A stretch of DNA of 64,000 bases from Orthonyx spaldingii (Eukaryota; Chordata; Aves; Passeriformes; Orthonychidae). This document shows positions 53,401 to 64,000 of this stretch, in pieces (the first letter of the stretch is position 1; each line of letters begins with the position of its first letter). Location: NCBI GenBank assembly GCA_013397795.1, contig VZTJ01000801.1, positions 558,001-622,000 on the forward strand. The letters are read 5' to 3'. The position numbers and the translations under genes were made by a program. The notes under the pieces were generated by a model. That model saw only the letters and a list, made by a program, of their open reading frames with translations, had not been told where the DNA came from and made no database searches.

Positions 53401-56400
53401 GGATGAAATAGAAGAGTACAGTAAGGGGTTTGGAAGGACTGATGTTGCATCTAGACAACATTTCCATTCAGTATAACAGATAAAATTAGATGACCAAACT
53501 CACTGTGAATTACATAATCAGCTTGCAGAGGGATAATGAGAGCAGAGCAGAAGCTGCAAATGGACTTTAACCATTACAAAACTCTCACTGATTTTGAGAT
53601 CTTTAGCTAAACAAGTGGCTTTAAGTTGTTTCTTCATACAGAGCTGTATTTATAGAAATGTGTCTACTGTCTGGTGTTTCACACTTCTGCTTTCTATTGC
53701 TTTAACTTTAATTAGATTGAAGAGTTGGGGTTTTTTATATTCACACAGTGTATATAAAATATCTACACTGTAACTGCTGTATTCTTGAGGCTGTTTTATG
53801 TTATATAGTGATCCTTTTAAATGACAGGGCAATGCTACATACAAAAGTGGAAGGAAACTAAAGATCTGACATTGTGATGATTTGGTTTCTTAAGATCTTG
53901 CTTTATAAATGTTATAATTCAAATTAGATATTTTCTTGCTGTTTGATTTATGAACTATGAAACTACAGCAGAATAATGTCTTTAACTGGTAAACAAAGCT
54001 ATGGCCTCCTATGAAGCAAGTATGATTTCATTGAAACATCCTTCTTTTAACTTGGACAGCAATAATTTTGTGCAACTTATCAGACTGTCTTGGAAGCATA
54101 ACTTATAACTGAATAGCGTGTGCTGTAAGCTGCCCTTGAGGTGAAGTATTGCTAATCAAGCAATAAAATATTTGTTTAATTTTGTGATGAAGCTACATAA
54201 TTAATAAATCTAACGTCTCTCTGTGACATGTATCTTTTGAGACTATGTAGAGCACAATGACACTAAGTTTAGGATGGTTTTCAATTGTAATATCTCAATT
54301 TTATGATTGCTAGGACTGGATGACATCCAGTAGTACCGTAACATCAAGTCTAACTAAATGTTTCTCAGGACTTGTAAACTGTCCACTCTGCTCCAGGCTA
54401 ATAAAACTGTTGTGAAAAAACCCTGAGCTTTTCTGATTTGTGTTTTAAAATTCTTTTTTCAATTTTATTTTAAAATTAATTTCATGCAAAAAACCCCATC
54501 AGTAATGTTTCACTTTTGCTCACAGATTACAAGATATTTTATTTCATCCTTTCTCCCTTTTGGACGCTTGGACTCAACATTCACCACAGCAATGCCACCA
54601 GGAACACCACAAAAAAAATTATTTCCTCCCTGAGCTGGAGGAGTAGCTTGCTATAAATGACTGCTTTCTCATTGCTGTTTATGCAATTAGAAAGCAATCA
54701 TTAACATGAAAGAAGGTTTCTATTTCCTGTTCTGAACTGTGGTACAGGGACTATTAGCAATTACTGGCATAAAAGGTGCCCCTACAGGCAGCTCTCCAGA
54801 TGTTCTCAGTTTTGAAGAGTTACCAGCTTCATGCCAGTATGCCTGACCTCAGGCTTCTTTCTTTGCTAAGAGCTGGCTGGACTAAGGAAGTGATTTGCAA
54901 TGCAAGATAATAACTTTATTCAATCTACTAACTTCTGAAAAATGTTCTATATTCATCTGTGCCAGTGAATGACACATTGTTTCCATTAGCTGTATTTTTG
55001 CACATATTCATCTCTTTCATATGGGATTCCTATAAAGTTGCTGAAACTTGAAATGATGGAAGTTTTGCTGGAACAAAAACCAGTTATTAAAAATGGATAG
55101 GATACAATTCCAGTCGCTCTCAGTTGGAGCTGTAATACCCCTCTTTGGGCACCCTCCATGTAAGGTATTGAAGAGCAGAGCCAATCTAGTAACAAAACAG
55201 TTTAGAAAGGATTCACAGTATAAGAGAGATGGGACTAATTAGGCAAGGAGCCATTGATCGTTGTGAGGTTTTTGCAGGAGCAGAGGAAGGTGGCTGGTAT
55301 CCAAACCCTACATTTCCTGGAATACAAAGAAAAAAGCAGTATCTAAAATGGTAATGTTTGGATGCAGATTGAAAGATTGCCATGCTGCAAGTATGTTATA
55401 GAGAACAAAAATAAAAAAGACAGTTAAGTCAAAAACTGTGAAGTAAAAAAAATTTGACTTTTAAAAATTGTGGAGTGAAACAGGAGTGTTTGACAACACT
55501 GAAAATTCTGCATGTGTTTAGGAATGTGGCTATGGGGACACAGAGTAAGTCTGGCAAGAGGCATCCTTGTCAAAGACTTCCCAAAGTGCTTCAGTGCAAC
55601 CAGGAGCATGAACCGTAGCCATTAATTAGTTTTCTGCATTAATTCATTCTTAGTTTCTCTTTCAAAGGATGTGACCTTAAGACACTTGATGTCCAGGGTA
55701 GTTTCCTTTTGACTCAGCAGACTGGCTCAGGCTCTACATATCAGGACCATTCTGCCTAATGCAAAGTATCCTAATGCAAAGACTCCTAACTTAAGGACCA
55801 CAGTCATCCCAGACTGCCTTTTATAGTCAACGGATACCTGCCTACATACACTGAGATTGTAGGTAGGATAGATTGCTTTCTGGAGTTGTTTCTCCCTCTG
55901 TTGACTCCAAGAACTCAGGGTGAGTAAGCTAATTAGGTAGTACAGGTATTTAAAGCTAAATTGGTTGAAATTTGGTCTCATTATACAGACAAAAGAGTTG
56001 TTTGACAATACTATATGAGACAAAACATGAATTGAAAATGAGAAATATGTATTTATCTAAAGTAAAATTTAAAAGTTACCATTTCTTTGATGTGTACAAT
56101 ACCACTGATCTGAAGAGGAATTCCCAGAGCTTAATTCTGTTAAACTAATACATAGTTCAACAGAATTAATGTTTTATATAATATCCTATACATCAAGAAA
56201 AACATATATAATGATTAAATCACTATTTATTGATTTAGAGCAGATAAAGTACAAATACTTGAGATCAAATCAGTCCCTTATTTGGAAGAGTGCAAGGTTT
56301 TCCTGAGATGATTCCAAGTATTGACTTAACCTCACCTTAAGAAAAGAAGAAACTACTGTGCTGACAGCTCTGTCTTCATAGTCCATCCTCTAAACCTGTA

Positions 56401-58964
56401 ATAAATACATAAGAAAATCTTTTTCCACAGAAATAAGGGTCTTTTTTAGGTTAATGATGGCTATACTACCTCTCAAGTTGACTTCGAAACTTAAAAGAAA
56501 TTAATCATATGGTGCACTTCCCCCCACAGTATGTCTTAATCCCTGACCAGTGAGAAGTAATTTTTTAATGTCCAGAGCAAACCATTTCTCCACATAGAAA
56601 GAACAACACCAAGCACTTGCACTGCAGAGTGACCTGAGTCTATTTTAGCAAACTCTCAGAAAGATGGCTTTTTGTCTTGGGAAAATTATCAAAAACCTTT
56701 CACTTATTCTGTCTGGCCCAAAGCACCAAAAGCAACTAGATTTAGACAAAACAAATCTATAAAGGCAAGGAAACTGCAGACTATGACTATATATATTTGG
56801 GCTGATTGCATGTTTGACCAAAGCATTATTTTTTACGTTTGCAAGGTAGAATCAAACATTTTCCTTTGTGAGACACATTCTTAACCTCATTACCTAGTTC
56901 TTCAGTGGGGTTGGATTCTAGAAACCCTTATATTGGACTTCTGCTACTTAGAAGGTCTCAGGAATGTTCCCTTCATTTAAAAACAAACAAACCTCAAAAC
57001 AAAACACCATCTGCAGTGTTCTTTTCTCAAAAGGAAAGACAACTGTCTTAATACTAGAGGAATTAAAAAGAGGGGATGCACATGTACATTCAGTCCATAA
57101 AGAAAACTTGCAGTTTCAAATGCTTTAAATATTTTTAAACAAAAAAGTAAAAATCATTAATATAGCAAAAATTCACTAATATAGAATATATTCATCATCA
57201 TAGCTGTTATCTTCTTTAATCCTCAGAGAGTTCGTTGTGCCTCATGACTTTGGAAAGAATTAAGAAACAGCTCATCTTAGAGCCCATTCTGCATTCCTCT
57301 TAGTACCATTTTCTTTTTTTTCCTACAATTACTAGGATTTATTTTCTTCCCTTGAAAATAGGATTTTTTTCTCATTTGATTCTCTGCTATTTAATTCCTA
57401 CTTGAAGTCATAATCCTCCCTGTCACATCACACCAATCTCTTTGTAGCCAATTCTGATTTCACGGGCAGGATTTTGACTTAGGAAGAACTGATTATTTAG
57501 GTACACCTTATGTAGCAGGATTCAGTCTTTCTGAAATATACAAAGTAAGGAATACTGCAGCCAGACAATTTTAACGAACTAAACATAAGGTGCAAGCTGT
57601 TAAAGTCTGAGTTCCTGGCTATCACTTCTCAGTCACATCTCAATTAAGAAGTTAATACTGTGTGTTCCTTTCCTTCCAAGACACTGCTTTGGAGAGACGC
57701 CTCTCTGATATACAGGCTGTCCACAAAAATTTAAGGTGAGGTGATCATTTTTCAAATCAATGTTGTCAGAAAAGTATCTAAACCTCAACTGGTTTCAAAC
57801 CTCTGACTTAGAACAGAGTAAATGTTGTAACATTATGTGGTACCCACTTGTCCAAACATATAGGGTTTGTTTGGGTTTTTTTTCCCATTTTCTGGTGAAA
57901 TGTGTAAATCTCTGAAACAACTTGAAGATTGCAACAGGAATCCAGGTATTTCTTTAATGGAACCCATTCTCATGGGTTCTCTCTATGGATGGAATATCCT
58001 TTGTTGTCAGACTTTTATTCAGAAAAAACTGCAAAGAAAAAAAGCAACTTAAAGCAGTAACTGATTTTTGTAAAGCTAGGCATGTTAAAAAAATAAGATC
58101 AGTTATTGATTACAAAAAGAATCTATAGCTGACAAGGAAACCTCTTGATTTTCAGGAAAGGAAGTCCTGTATTATTGTCTCAGTGCTGAGCTGACAGGAT
58201 CATAAATTTGGATTTATTAATTCTACAGGACTGTCCTCCTGTAGCATCAAATAAAACTTCCCATTTCATATGGGAGAAGAATATCCATATCATTGAAATC
58301 TCATTACCTATAGTTGACCAACTGACTTCAATTTAATGGATGAATTTATAGGATATTATGTACTGAACATTTGAACTAGAAAAAAACCAAAACAAAACAA
58401 AAAACCGACAACTTCAGTAAATGTACAGAAAGTATCCTTTATTTAATGTGATATTTTATTTCAAATGCCTTGATATATGTAATCGGTCATCACAAGTTTT
58501 CCTGTATTAAGAGTTCTACTCAAACATTTTTAAACCTTTTCTCTCTGTGCTTTCAAGTATTTCTTCTAGGAACAGCTTAGAGGCTGCAGTACTGAAAGCA
58601 TTCATCTTTTTCATGGGAACTTAGAAATGAATATATACTGAAGCTGGGTATATTATAAAAATACAGAGAAGAGTTAACTCTCAAGCTTCAGCGTGTATTT
58701 GGTTTATTTTTGCTTTGGGTTTCTTTGGCATATATCTCAAATAGCTTATCAGAGTGGAAGGTTTGGCCGTAAAATCTTCACATATAAAGGAACCCATTTA
58801 TTCCGTGGTTCTTTTCGAAACCTCTTCCTACCAAACGGAAACACACGCAAATTAGAAGGAGGAATACCTTCTGGTATCTTCCTGCAAGGTCTGTGAAGAA
58901 GACATAGAGTGGTTTCAGAATCTTGATTGAAAAATACAGACCGTGCCCTCTATTTATCGGCACT
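41946..58964. other. Non-coding flank upstream of KCND2, no gene seen
   Basis: About 17 kb of AT-rich sequence with the TGA microsatellite, a short near-duplicate (TCTAGGTTAA, twice, near 42926-42949) and scattered TA-rich runs (48015-48075 and 49250-49305). Short ORFs on both strands, up to 128 codons (minus, 44432-44818), have no recognisable domains. Distal enhancers of KCND2 could lie here but are not provable from sequence alone. Confidence 0.55.
47469..47512 (+). repeat. (TGA)n microsatellite
   Basis: About fourteen TGA units with one interruption (TGG in place of TGA). It reads as a run of Met in one frame, which is not a real protein. Confidence 0.95.
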
Positions 58965-61050
58965 ATCAGAGCGGCACGCAGAGCTGGGGAAATTACGCGC
59001 CCGTCTAGCGCGGAGATCCAGCGGTGTCGCGGGCCGGGGCGGGCGGCGGCGCGGGCAGCGCTGGGGGCAGGCGGAGCGCGGGGCTCGCAGCGGCGCCCGG
59101 CGGGAGCACTGCCCGTCATCCCGCGCCATCTAGCGTCGGGAAAAGGGACGCGGCTCGGCACGGGAGCGGAACGGAGAGGAGGAGGAAAGGCTCCCACACC
59201 CGTCCCGGCTCTCGCCGTTCCCAAAGCTGGTAAGAGCCATTTGGATATTGCAGCCAGAACTCCGGAGTGGCTCGGGGCGGGTTGTGAGGAGCATCGCTAC
59301 ACTTCGCTCCCAGGCATCTCATCCCCCCTTTTTTTTCAGTGAACGGTTCCCCTTCCCTTGAAAGCAGCTAGCGCTCCCCAGAAATCCGCTCGATACCTCA
59401 CCTAAACCGTCGCCNNNNNNNNNNNNNNNNNNNNNNNNNNNNNNNNNNNNNNNNNNNNNNNNNNNNNNNNNNNNNNNNNNNNNNNNNNNNNNNNNNNNNN
59501 NNNNNNNNNNNNNNNNNNNNNNNNNNNNNNNNNNNNNNNNNNNNNNNNNNNNNNNNNNNNNNNNNNNNNNNNNNNNNNNNNNNNNNNNNNNNNNNNNNNN
59601 NNNNNNNNNNNNNNNNNNNNNNNNNNNNNNNNNNNNNNNNNNNNNNNNNNNNNNNNNNNNNNNNNNNNNNNNNNNNNNNNNNNNNNNNNNNNNNNNNNNN
59701 NNNNNNNNNNNNNNNNNNNNNNNNNNNNNNNNNNNNNNNNNNNNNNNNNNNNNNNNNNNNNNNNNNNNNNNNNNNNNNNNNNNNNNNNNNNNNNNNNNNN
59801 NNNNNNNNNNNNNNNNNNNNNNNNNNNNNNNNNNNNNNNNNNNNNNNNNNNNNNNNNNNNNNNNNNNNNNNNNNNNNNNNNNNNNNNNNNNNNNNNNNNN
59901 NNNNNNNNNNNNNNNNNNNNNNNNNNNNNNNNNNNNNNNNNNNNNNNNNNNNNNNNNNNNNNNNNNNNNNNNNNNNNNNNNNNNNNNNNNNNNNNNNNNN
60001 NNNNNNNNNNNNNNNNNNNNNNNNNNNNNNNNNNNNNNNNNNNNNNNNNNNNNNNNNNNNNNNNNNNNNNNNNNNNNNNNNNNNNNNNNNNNNNNNNNNN
60101 NNNNNNNNNNNNNNNNNNNNNNNNNNNNNNNNNNNNNNNNNNNNNNNNNNNNNNNNNNNNNNNNNNNNNNNNNNNNNNNNNNNNNNNNNNNNNNNNNNNN
60201 NNNNNNNNNNNNNNNNNNNNNNNNNNNNNNNNNNNNNNNNNNNNNNNNNNNNNNNNNNNNNNNNNNNNNNNNNNNNNNNNNNNNNNNNNNNNNNNNNNNN
60301 NNNNNNNNNNNNNNNNNNNNNNNNNNNCCCCCGCCCGCTCCGGCCTCCCCCGCCGCCAGGGAGCCCCTGCCCTTCTCCCGCTCCACGGCCAGCCTCCCCC
60401 GGCTTCGCCTCTCGCCGCCCGCTCGGGCGCTCCCGGGGATGCCCCGTACAGCCCACCTACTGCATGTGTCTCCAAAGCCCCCGCTCCTGCCCCCGCCAGG
60501 ACCGCGGGGGCTCTGCCCGACCCCGCTCTCCTCGCCGCAGACCAGCCCCTGTCCGTGCCCGATGCCCCGTCCGGGGGAGAGCCCCGCTCTGCCCGCTCCC
60601 TCTCTGCGGGGCGCTCCCCGCTCCCGGCGCCCCATCCCCGGCATCCCTCTGCCCTTCAAAGCATTTCCTGCACGGAAAACTTGCCTTAAAGTTTAATGCT
60701 GCCGCCCGGAGCTCCTCCCCCTGCCCCGCCGGCTCCCCCGGCCCCTAGCCGGGGTCTGGAGGAGTCCCCGGGCGGCGATTAAAGGTCAGAGAGAGGATTC
60801 GTCCCGCCGCTGCTCCAGGGCTGCCGCCGGGAAGGGGAGCGGCCCACCCGGCCCGGCCCATCCCCTCCGCCCCGCACGGCGAGCGGCGGCGGCGGCTCCG
60901 CTGCAGTCGCCCGGGAAGGAAGGGCTCCGCTGCTGCCGCGGCCCGGAGCCGGCGGCGGGCGGGGAGCGAGCGGAGGAGGGGCGGGGGGACCGGCTGCATC
61001 GCGCGTGGAAGAAAATCTCCTTCCAGGTGGCTGCACAGCTGCACCAGAGC
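58965..61050 (+). promoter_or_regulatory. KCND2: CpG island, presumed KCND2 promoter and first-exon region
   Basis: A sharp change from AT-rich flank to GC-rich, CpG-dense sequence begins near 58965 and ends near 61050, just upstream of the leader. It has several GC-box-like runs (around 59036, 59274 and 60977) and no convincing TATA box at a fixed distance from a start, which fits a CpG-island promoter of a neuronal gene. Long open frames here on both strands are a by-product of GC richness and of runs of N. The centre is missing from the assembly. Confidence 0.75.
59415..60327. other. Assembly gap (913 N) inside the CpG island
   Basis: An unbroken run of N with very GC-rich sequence on both sides, typical of extreme GC content lost in short-read avian assemblies. 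The core promoter or transcription start of KCND2 may lie within it. Confidence 0.98.
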
Positions 61051-61110
61051 TACTAGCCGGCTCCAGGGGCTAGTGCTTTGGGGACTGTTGCTTCCATCCA
61101 GGGGCCTCGA

Positions 61111-61188
61111 ATGGAGACCTTATATCAAAAGGATGTGGCTGTTACAGCAGGTGCTTTGAATACAGGGATTTCCAAGTGCCCTTATTAA
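61111..61188 (+). other. Upstream ORF 1 in KCND2 leader (25 codons plus stop)
   Basis: An ATG in moderate context (G at +4, no purine at -3) opens a 25-codon frame closed by TAA, well before the main start. It could reduce or modulate scanning to the KCND2 ATG if this part of the leader is in the mature mRNA. No peptide function is implied. Confidence 0.4.
61133..61159 (+). other. Upstream ORF 2 in KCND2 leader (8 codons plus stop)
   Basis: A second ATG overlaps upstream ORF 1 in another frame and closes at TGA after eight codons. It is a possible translational control element only; its context and size are unremarkable. Confidence 0.3.
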
Positions 61189-61287
61189 TTGTCCTAACAG
61201 TGTCTGGAAAGCATATTCTGGGGTGAAAAAGTGGAGGAAACAAAAAGGAAGCAAAAAGGTTTTCAGTTAATACTGACTATCACAAAA

Positions 61288-61356
61288 ATGTTCAGAAATT
61301 CTGCTGCTTCGAGAATGTGTGAGAATTTGTATTTTTCTTTTCCCTCTCTGTTTTAG
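61288..61356 (+). other. Upstream ORF 3 in KCND2 leader (22 codons plus stop)
   Basis: The ATG at 61288 has A at -3 and opens a 22-codon frame closed by TAG at 61354-61356, 59 bases before the main ATG. The same TAG is the end of the TTTTAG splice-acceptor-like element, so this ORF would be absent from any mRNA using that acceptor. Confidence 0.35.
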
Positions 61357-61415
61357 TGGCTGGACCAGAACTGTCTCTAGATTGACTCTCTTAGCTGTAG
61401 TAGGTGTTTGGAACC

Positions 61416-62530
61416 ATGGCGGCAGGTGTAGCAGCTTGGTTGCCCTTTGCCAGGGCAGCAGCCATAGGATGGATGCCAGTGGCTACTGGTCCCATGCCAG
61501 CTGCTCCACGGCAGGAGAGAAAACGAAGCCAGGACTCTCTGATTGTGCTGAATGTGAGTGGCATCCAGTTCCAGACATGGCTGGACACCTTAGAGCGCTA
61601 CCCTGACACTCTGCTGGGCAGTTCAGAGCGGGACTTCTTCTACCACCCTGAGACACAGCAGTACTTTTTTGATCGGGACCCGGACATTTTCCGCCACATT
61701 CTCAACTTCTACCGTACCGGGAAGCTTCATTATCCCCGCCAGGAGTGCATCTCAGCTTATGATGAGGAGCTGGCCTTCTTTGGCATCATCCCTGAGATCA
61801 TTGGTGACTGCTGTTACGAGGAATACAAGGATCGCCGGCGTGAGAATGCTGAGCGCCTGCAGGATGATGCTGATACGGATCATGTAGCTGAGAGCTCCCT
61901 ACCCTCAATGACAGCTCGTCAGAGGATGTGGCGGGCCTTTGAAAACCCACACACCAGTACCCTGGCTCTGGTCTTCTACTATGTCACTGGTTTCTTCATT
62001 GCAGTCTCTGTTATTGCCAATGTGGTGGAGACAGTGCCCTGTGGGGTAAGCCCGGGTCGCATCAAAGAGCTGCCCTGTGGAGAGCGGTATGCGGTGGCTT
62101 TCTTCTGTCTGGATACTGCCTGTGTCATGATCTTCACAGTTGAATATCTCCTACGTCTGCTGGCAGCTCCTAGTCGCTACAAATTTGTGCGCAGTGTCAT
62201 GAGTATCATTGACGTAGTGGCCATTATGCCATATTACATTGGCCTGGTGATGACAGATAACGAGGATGTCAGTGGGGCTTTTGTGACATTAAGAGTGTTT
62301 CGTGTCTTCAGGATCTTTAAGTTTTCCCGCCACTCGCAGGGTCTGCGCATCCTGGGCTATACGCTGAAAAGTTGTGCCTCGGAGTTAGGCTTCCTCCTCT
62401 TCTCACTCACTATGGCCATCATCATCTTTGCCACAGTCATGTACTATGCAGAGAAAGGGTCATCAGCCAGCAAGTTCACCAGCATCCCTGCAGCCTTCTG
62501 GTACACCATTGTCACCATGACAACTCTGGG
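61416..62530 (+). CDS. KCND2: KCND2 (Kv4.2) voltage-gated A-type potassium channel, first coding exon (partial)
   Basis: Encodes residues 1-372 of a Kv4-family pore-forming subunit, which carries the fast-inactivating somatodendritic K+ current in neurons and acts as a tetramer with KChIP and DPP partners. The N-terminus MAAGVAAWLPFARAAAIGWM is the Kv4 inactivation/KChIP-binding segment. The T1 domain spans about 41-140 and has the Kv4 zinc motif HX5CX20CC (H105, C111, C132, C133). S1 is about 183-204, S2 226-249 and S3 260-279. S4 has R293, R296, R299, K302 and R305. S5 is about 322-344 and the pore helix 357-368. The exon stops at TTLG, just before the YGD of the filter. The ATG at 61416 is chosen because it begins the conserved N-terminus, has A at -3 and G at +4, and an in-frame TAG lies 13 bases upstream. 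The residue pattern (ERKR, SSERDFFYHPETQQYFFDRDPDI) fits Kv4.2 rather than Kv4.1 or Kv4.3. The exon ends in phase 2 inside Gly372. Later exons lie outside the window. Confidence 0.97.
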
Positions 62531-62536
62531 GTAAGT
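62531..62536 (+). other. KCND2: 5' splice donor of KCND2 intron 1
   Basis: The sequence GTAAGT directly follows the GG of the Gly372 codon. Reading through would give a TAA at 62532-62534 and lose the filter sequence YGD, so splicing here is required for a functional channel. The 1115 coding bases of this exon agree with what I recall of the mammalian first coding exon. Confidence 0.93.
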
Positions 62537-64000
62537 GCAGCTGGTGTTTGGTTACAGCCAACATTCCAACAAGTGTATTGTCACGAATGGCAAGTGCTTA
62601 ATTTTAAAACATAGTGATAGAAAAAGAAGTGAGGGTAAGTTTTTGTAACAGAACTTTATGAATACAACTTGTGACTTCCTTCTAAATGTTTTACACTTTT
62701 ATGAGAGTTAACAGCATTGTTGAAATTAAAATAAGCCAAATCCAAAACCTGCAAAAAACTTGAAAAAGCAAACAACAAAACAAAGCAAAAAAGTCTTGAA
62801 ATTGTTTGGTTTTGGACCGCAAAATTGGAATAAATGAGTATCTGTGAGTTATGAGTGGATTTTTAATGGAGTATTGTCTTTGCTGGTAGGACTTGTTACA
62901 GTGTTGCTAAAGTAGTAATAGTTATAAGGAGAATTGAAGTGCAAGCTTTTAATTTGATCAGCATATGGATCTGCCATTTTGTTTTGTGTTTTGATGTAGA
63001 CCTGGATATTGAGTTTATTATTACAAAGTGATTTGTTTTCATGAAAACCATTCTTTTAAAAAAAAAAAAAACAACCTGATTTTATTTAAGACACTGGACA
63101 CATTTGCTTTGATTTCATGGACCTTCAACTTATAAATGATGAGTGTCAAGCTACACTGACTGGTGGCACATTCTGGAAAATGATCGGAGGAAGTGTGAGA
63201 CATACGACATGTCAAGCATGTGTCTTTAAACATAATTCTAATGGCAATACAATTTCTTTCCGAGAATTAGGGGTTAAAAAGTGTCATTGTTGACATTAGA
63301 ATTCAATGCATTTTAATGGAAAGACGAGAAAGAGTATTATTTTATAAAGTCTCTGATACCAGAGTCTGGTTGTATCAGCTGATTCTGTGCACCAAGTTAT
63401 AAAATGCATTTTTCTGTAATTACAACAGAGATTTAGAAGGCTGACTAATTTGAGATGACAATTTTTCCCTATTCTTAATTTTGAATTGTATAGTACCATC
63501 TATAAAACTGAAAATTTGTTGATTCATTAGAAACTGACTAGTTATTTAACAATTACAGATACTCAATGGCAAACTTTGCACTTTCATTAAGGCAAAGCCC
63601 ATCATTTTATTAGCATTTTGCCACATCTTGTTGGGACAGTTGAGATTTATGAAACATGTATAATTTTAAATTTAACAAAATGAAAGTGCATTATTAAACT
63701 ATCATGAAAAATGTGATTTATTATGTCCAATTGTAATTTACTGGGGAGACGCACATACAAAATATTGAAAAAGATAAAGGGAATGTCTTATGCCATCATT
63801 TTTTATACAAGGCTTTTATCTTCAGTGTGATATAACAAATGAAGATAAATATAGTGCATAGTAAATATTTCATACTTCTTGTAAGGGCAAGTTATGCTAA
63901 AAAGGAGTGACAAGAGCTTTGGGGATTTAAATCTGCCTTTTAGGTTCCTGGGTAGTTTTTTGGTTTTCATTTTCTGTTGCTGGTGACAAATGGAAGGGAC
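62531..64000 (+). other. KCND2: Start of KCND2 intron 1
   Basis: AT-rich non-coding sequence after the donor. It contains a run of A at about 63058-63071 and no ORF resembling another KCND2 exon. KCND2 intron 1 is very long in other vertebrates, so the acceptor is expected well outside the window. No repeat family was recognised here. Confidence 0.85.

Larger units (their letters stand above)
61051..61415 (+). other. KCND2: Probable KCND2 5' leader (5' UTR)
   Basis: This is the stretch between the GC-rich island and the start codon. Its base composition falls to ordinary levels and it has three upstream ATGs with short reading frames, all closed before the main ATG. A pyrimidine-rich run ending in TTTTAG at 61356 resembles a 3' splice site, so the leader could be spliced. 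The transcription start cannot be fixed from sequence alone. Confidence 0.6.

Noticed and set aside
59319..60659. Very long open frames on the minus strand over the CpG island (up to 446 codons)
   Set aside because: Most of the length is a run of N, and the rest is Gly/Arg/Pro-rich translation of GC-rich DNA with no domain. An artefact of the gap and composition.
61404..61415. Four-codon N-terminal extension of KCND2 beginning at a GTG
   Set aside because: GTG is not the natural start here. The conserved Kv4 N-terminus begins at the ATG at 61416, which has a strong context, and an in-frame TAG sits at 61401-61403.
62531..62534. KCND2 frame reading into TAA as a premature stop or pseudogene sign
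   Set aside because: The stop overlaps a consensus GTAAGT donor exactly at the known exon boundary before the YGD filter residues, so it is intronic.
1..64000. CRISPR array, prokaryotic operon, phage or defence system
   Set aside because: No regular spaced repeats and no dense coding. The CR1 and LTR elements and the spliced KCND2 exon show vertebrate nuclear DNA.

Overview
The window is vertebrate nuclear DNA, almost certainly from a bird. It is AT-rich and has no tandem coding genes. It holds 5'-truncated CR1 LINE copies that end in the avian-type octamer tail (ATTCTATG-like repeats), and at least one LTR of a family I associate with bird endogenous retroviruses. The only gene I can support is at the right end: the first coding exon of KCND2 (Kv4.2 A-type potassium channel alpha subunit) on the + strand, 61416-62530, encoding residues 1-372 up to the start of the selectivity filter.

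Layout: 1-58964 is non-coding flank upstream of KCND2. From established synteny, vertebrate KCND2 lies beside a large gene-poor interval, and this stretch fits that. It carries a complete solo LTR with target duplication (7849-8586), a CR1 LINE (12230-12846), a second LTR (20710-21196), three short CR1 3' ends (22941-23033, 33165-33327, 36040-36121), a CpG-rich LTR-like fragment (41698-41945), several simple repeats, and a 129-base assembly gap next to a poly-G run (38933-39061). A GC-rich, CpG-dense island follows at 58965-61050. It is the presumed KCND2 promoter and first-exon region and is broken by a 913-base gap (59415-60327). A leader with three short upstream ORFs leads to a strong-context ATG at 61416. 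The exon ends at 62530 with a consensus GTAAGT donor, and 62531-64000 is the start of KCND2 intron 1.

How it works together: only one protein-coding unit is visible. The island should drive it, and its 5' leader may tune translation. The upstream flank could hold distal enhancers, but nothing in the sequence alone proves this. I found no CRISPR array, operon, tRNA, rRNA or evidence of a new multi-gene system. The most interesting items are modest: unusual residues in the conserved T1 domain of this Kv4.2, possible 5' leader splicing, an intact solo LTR, and a strong small hairpin in the flank.
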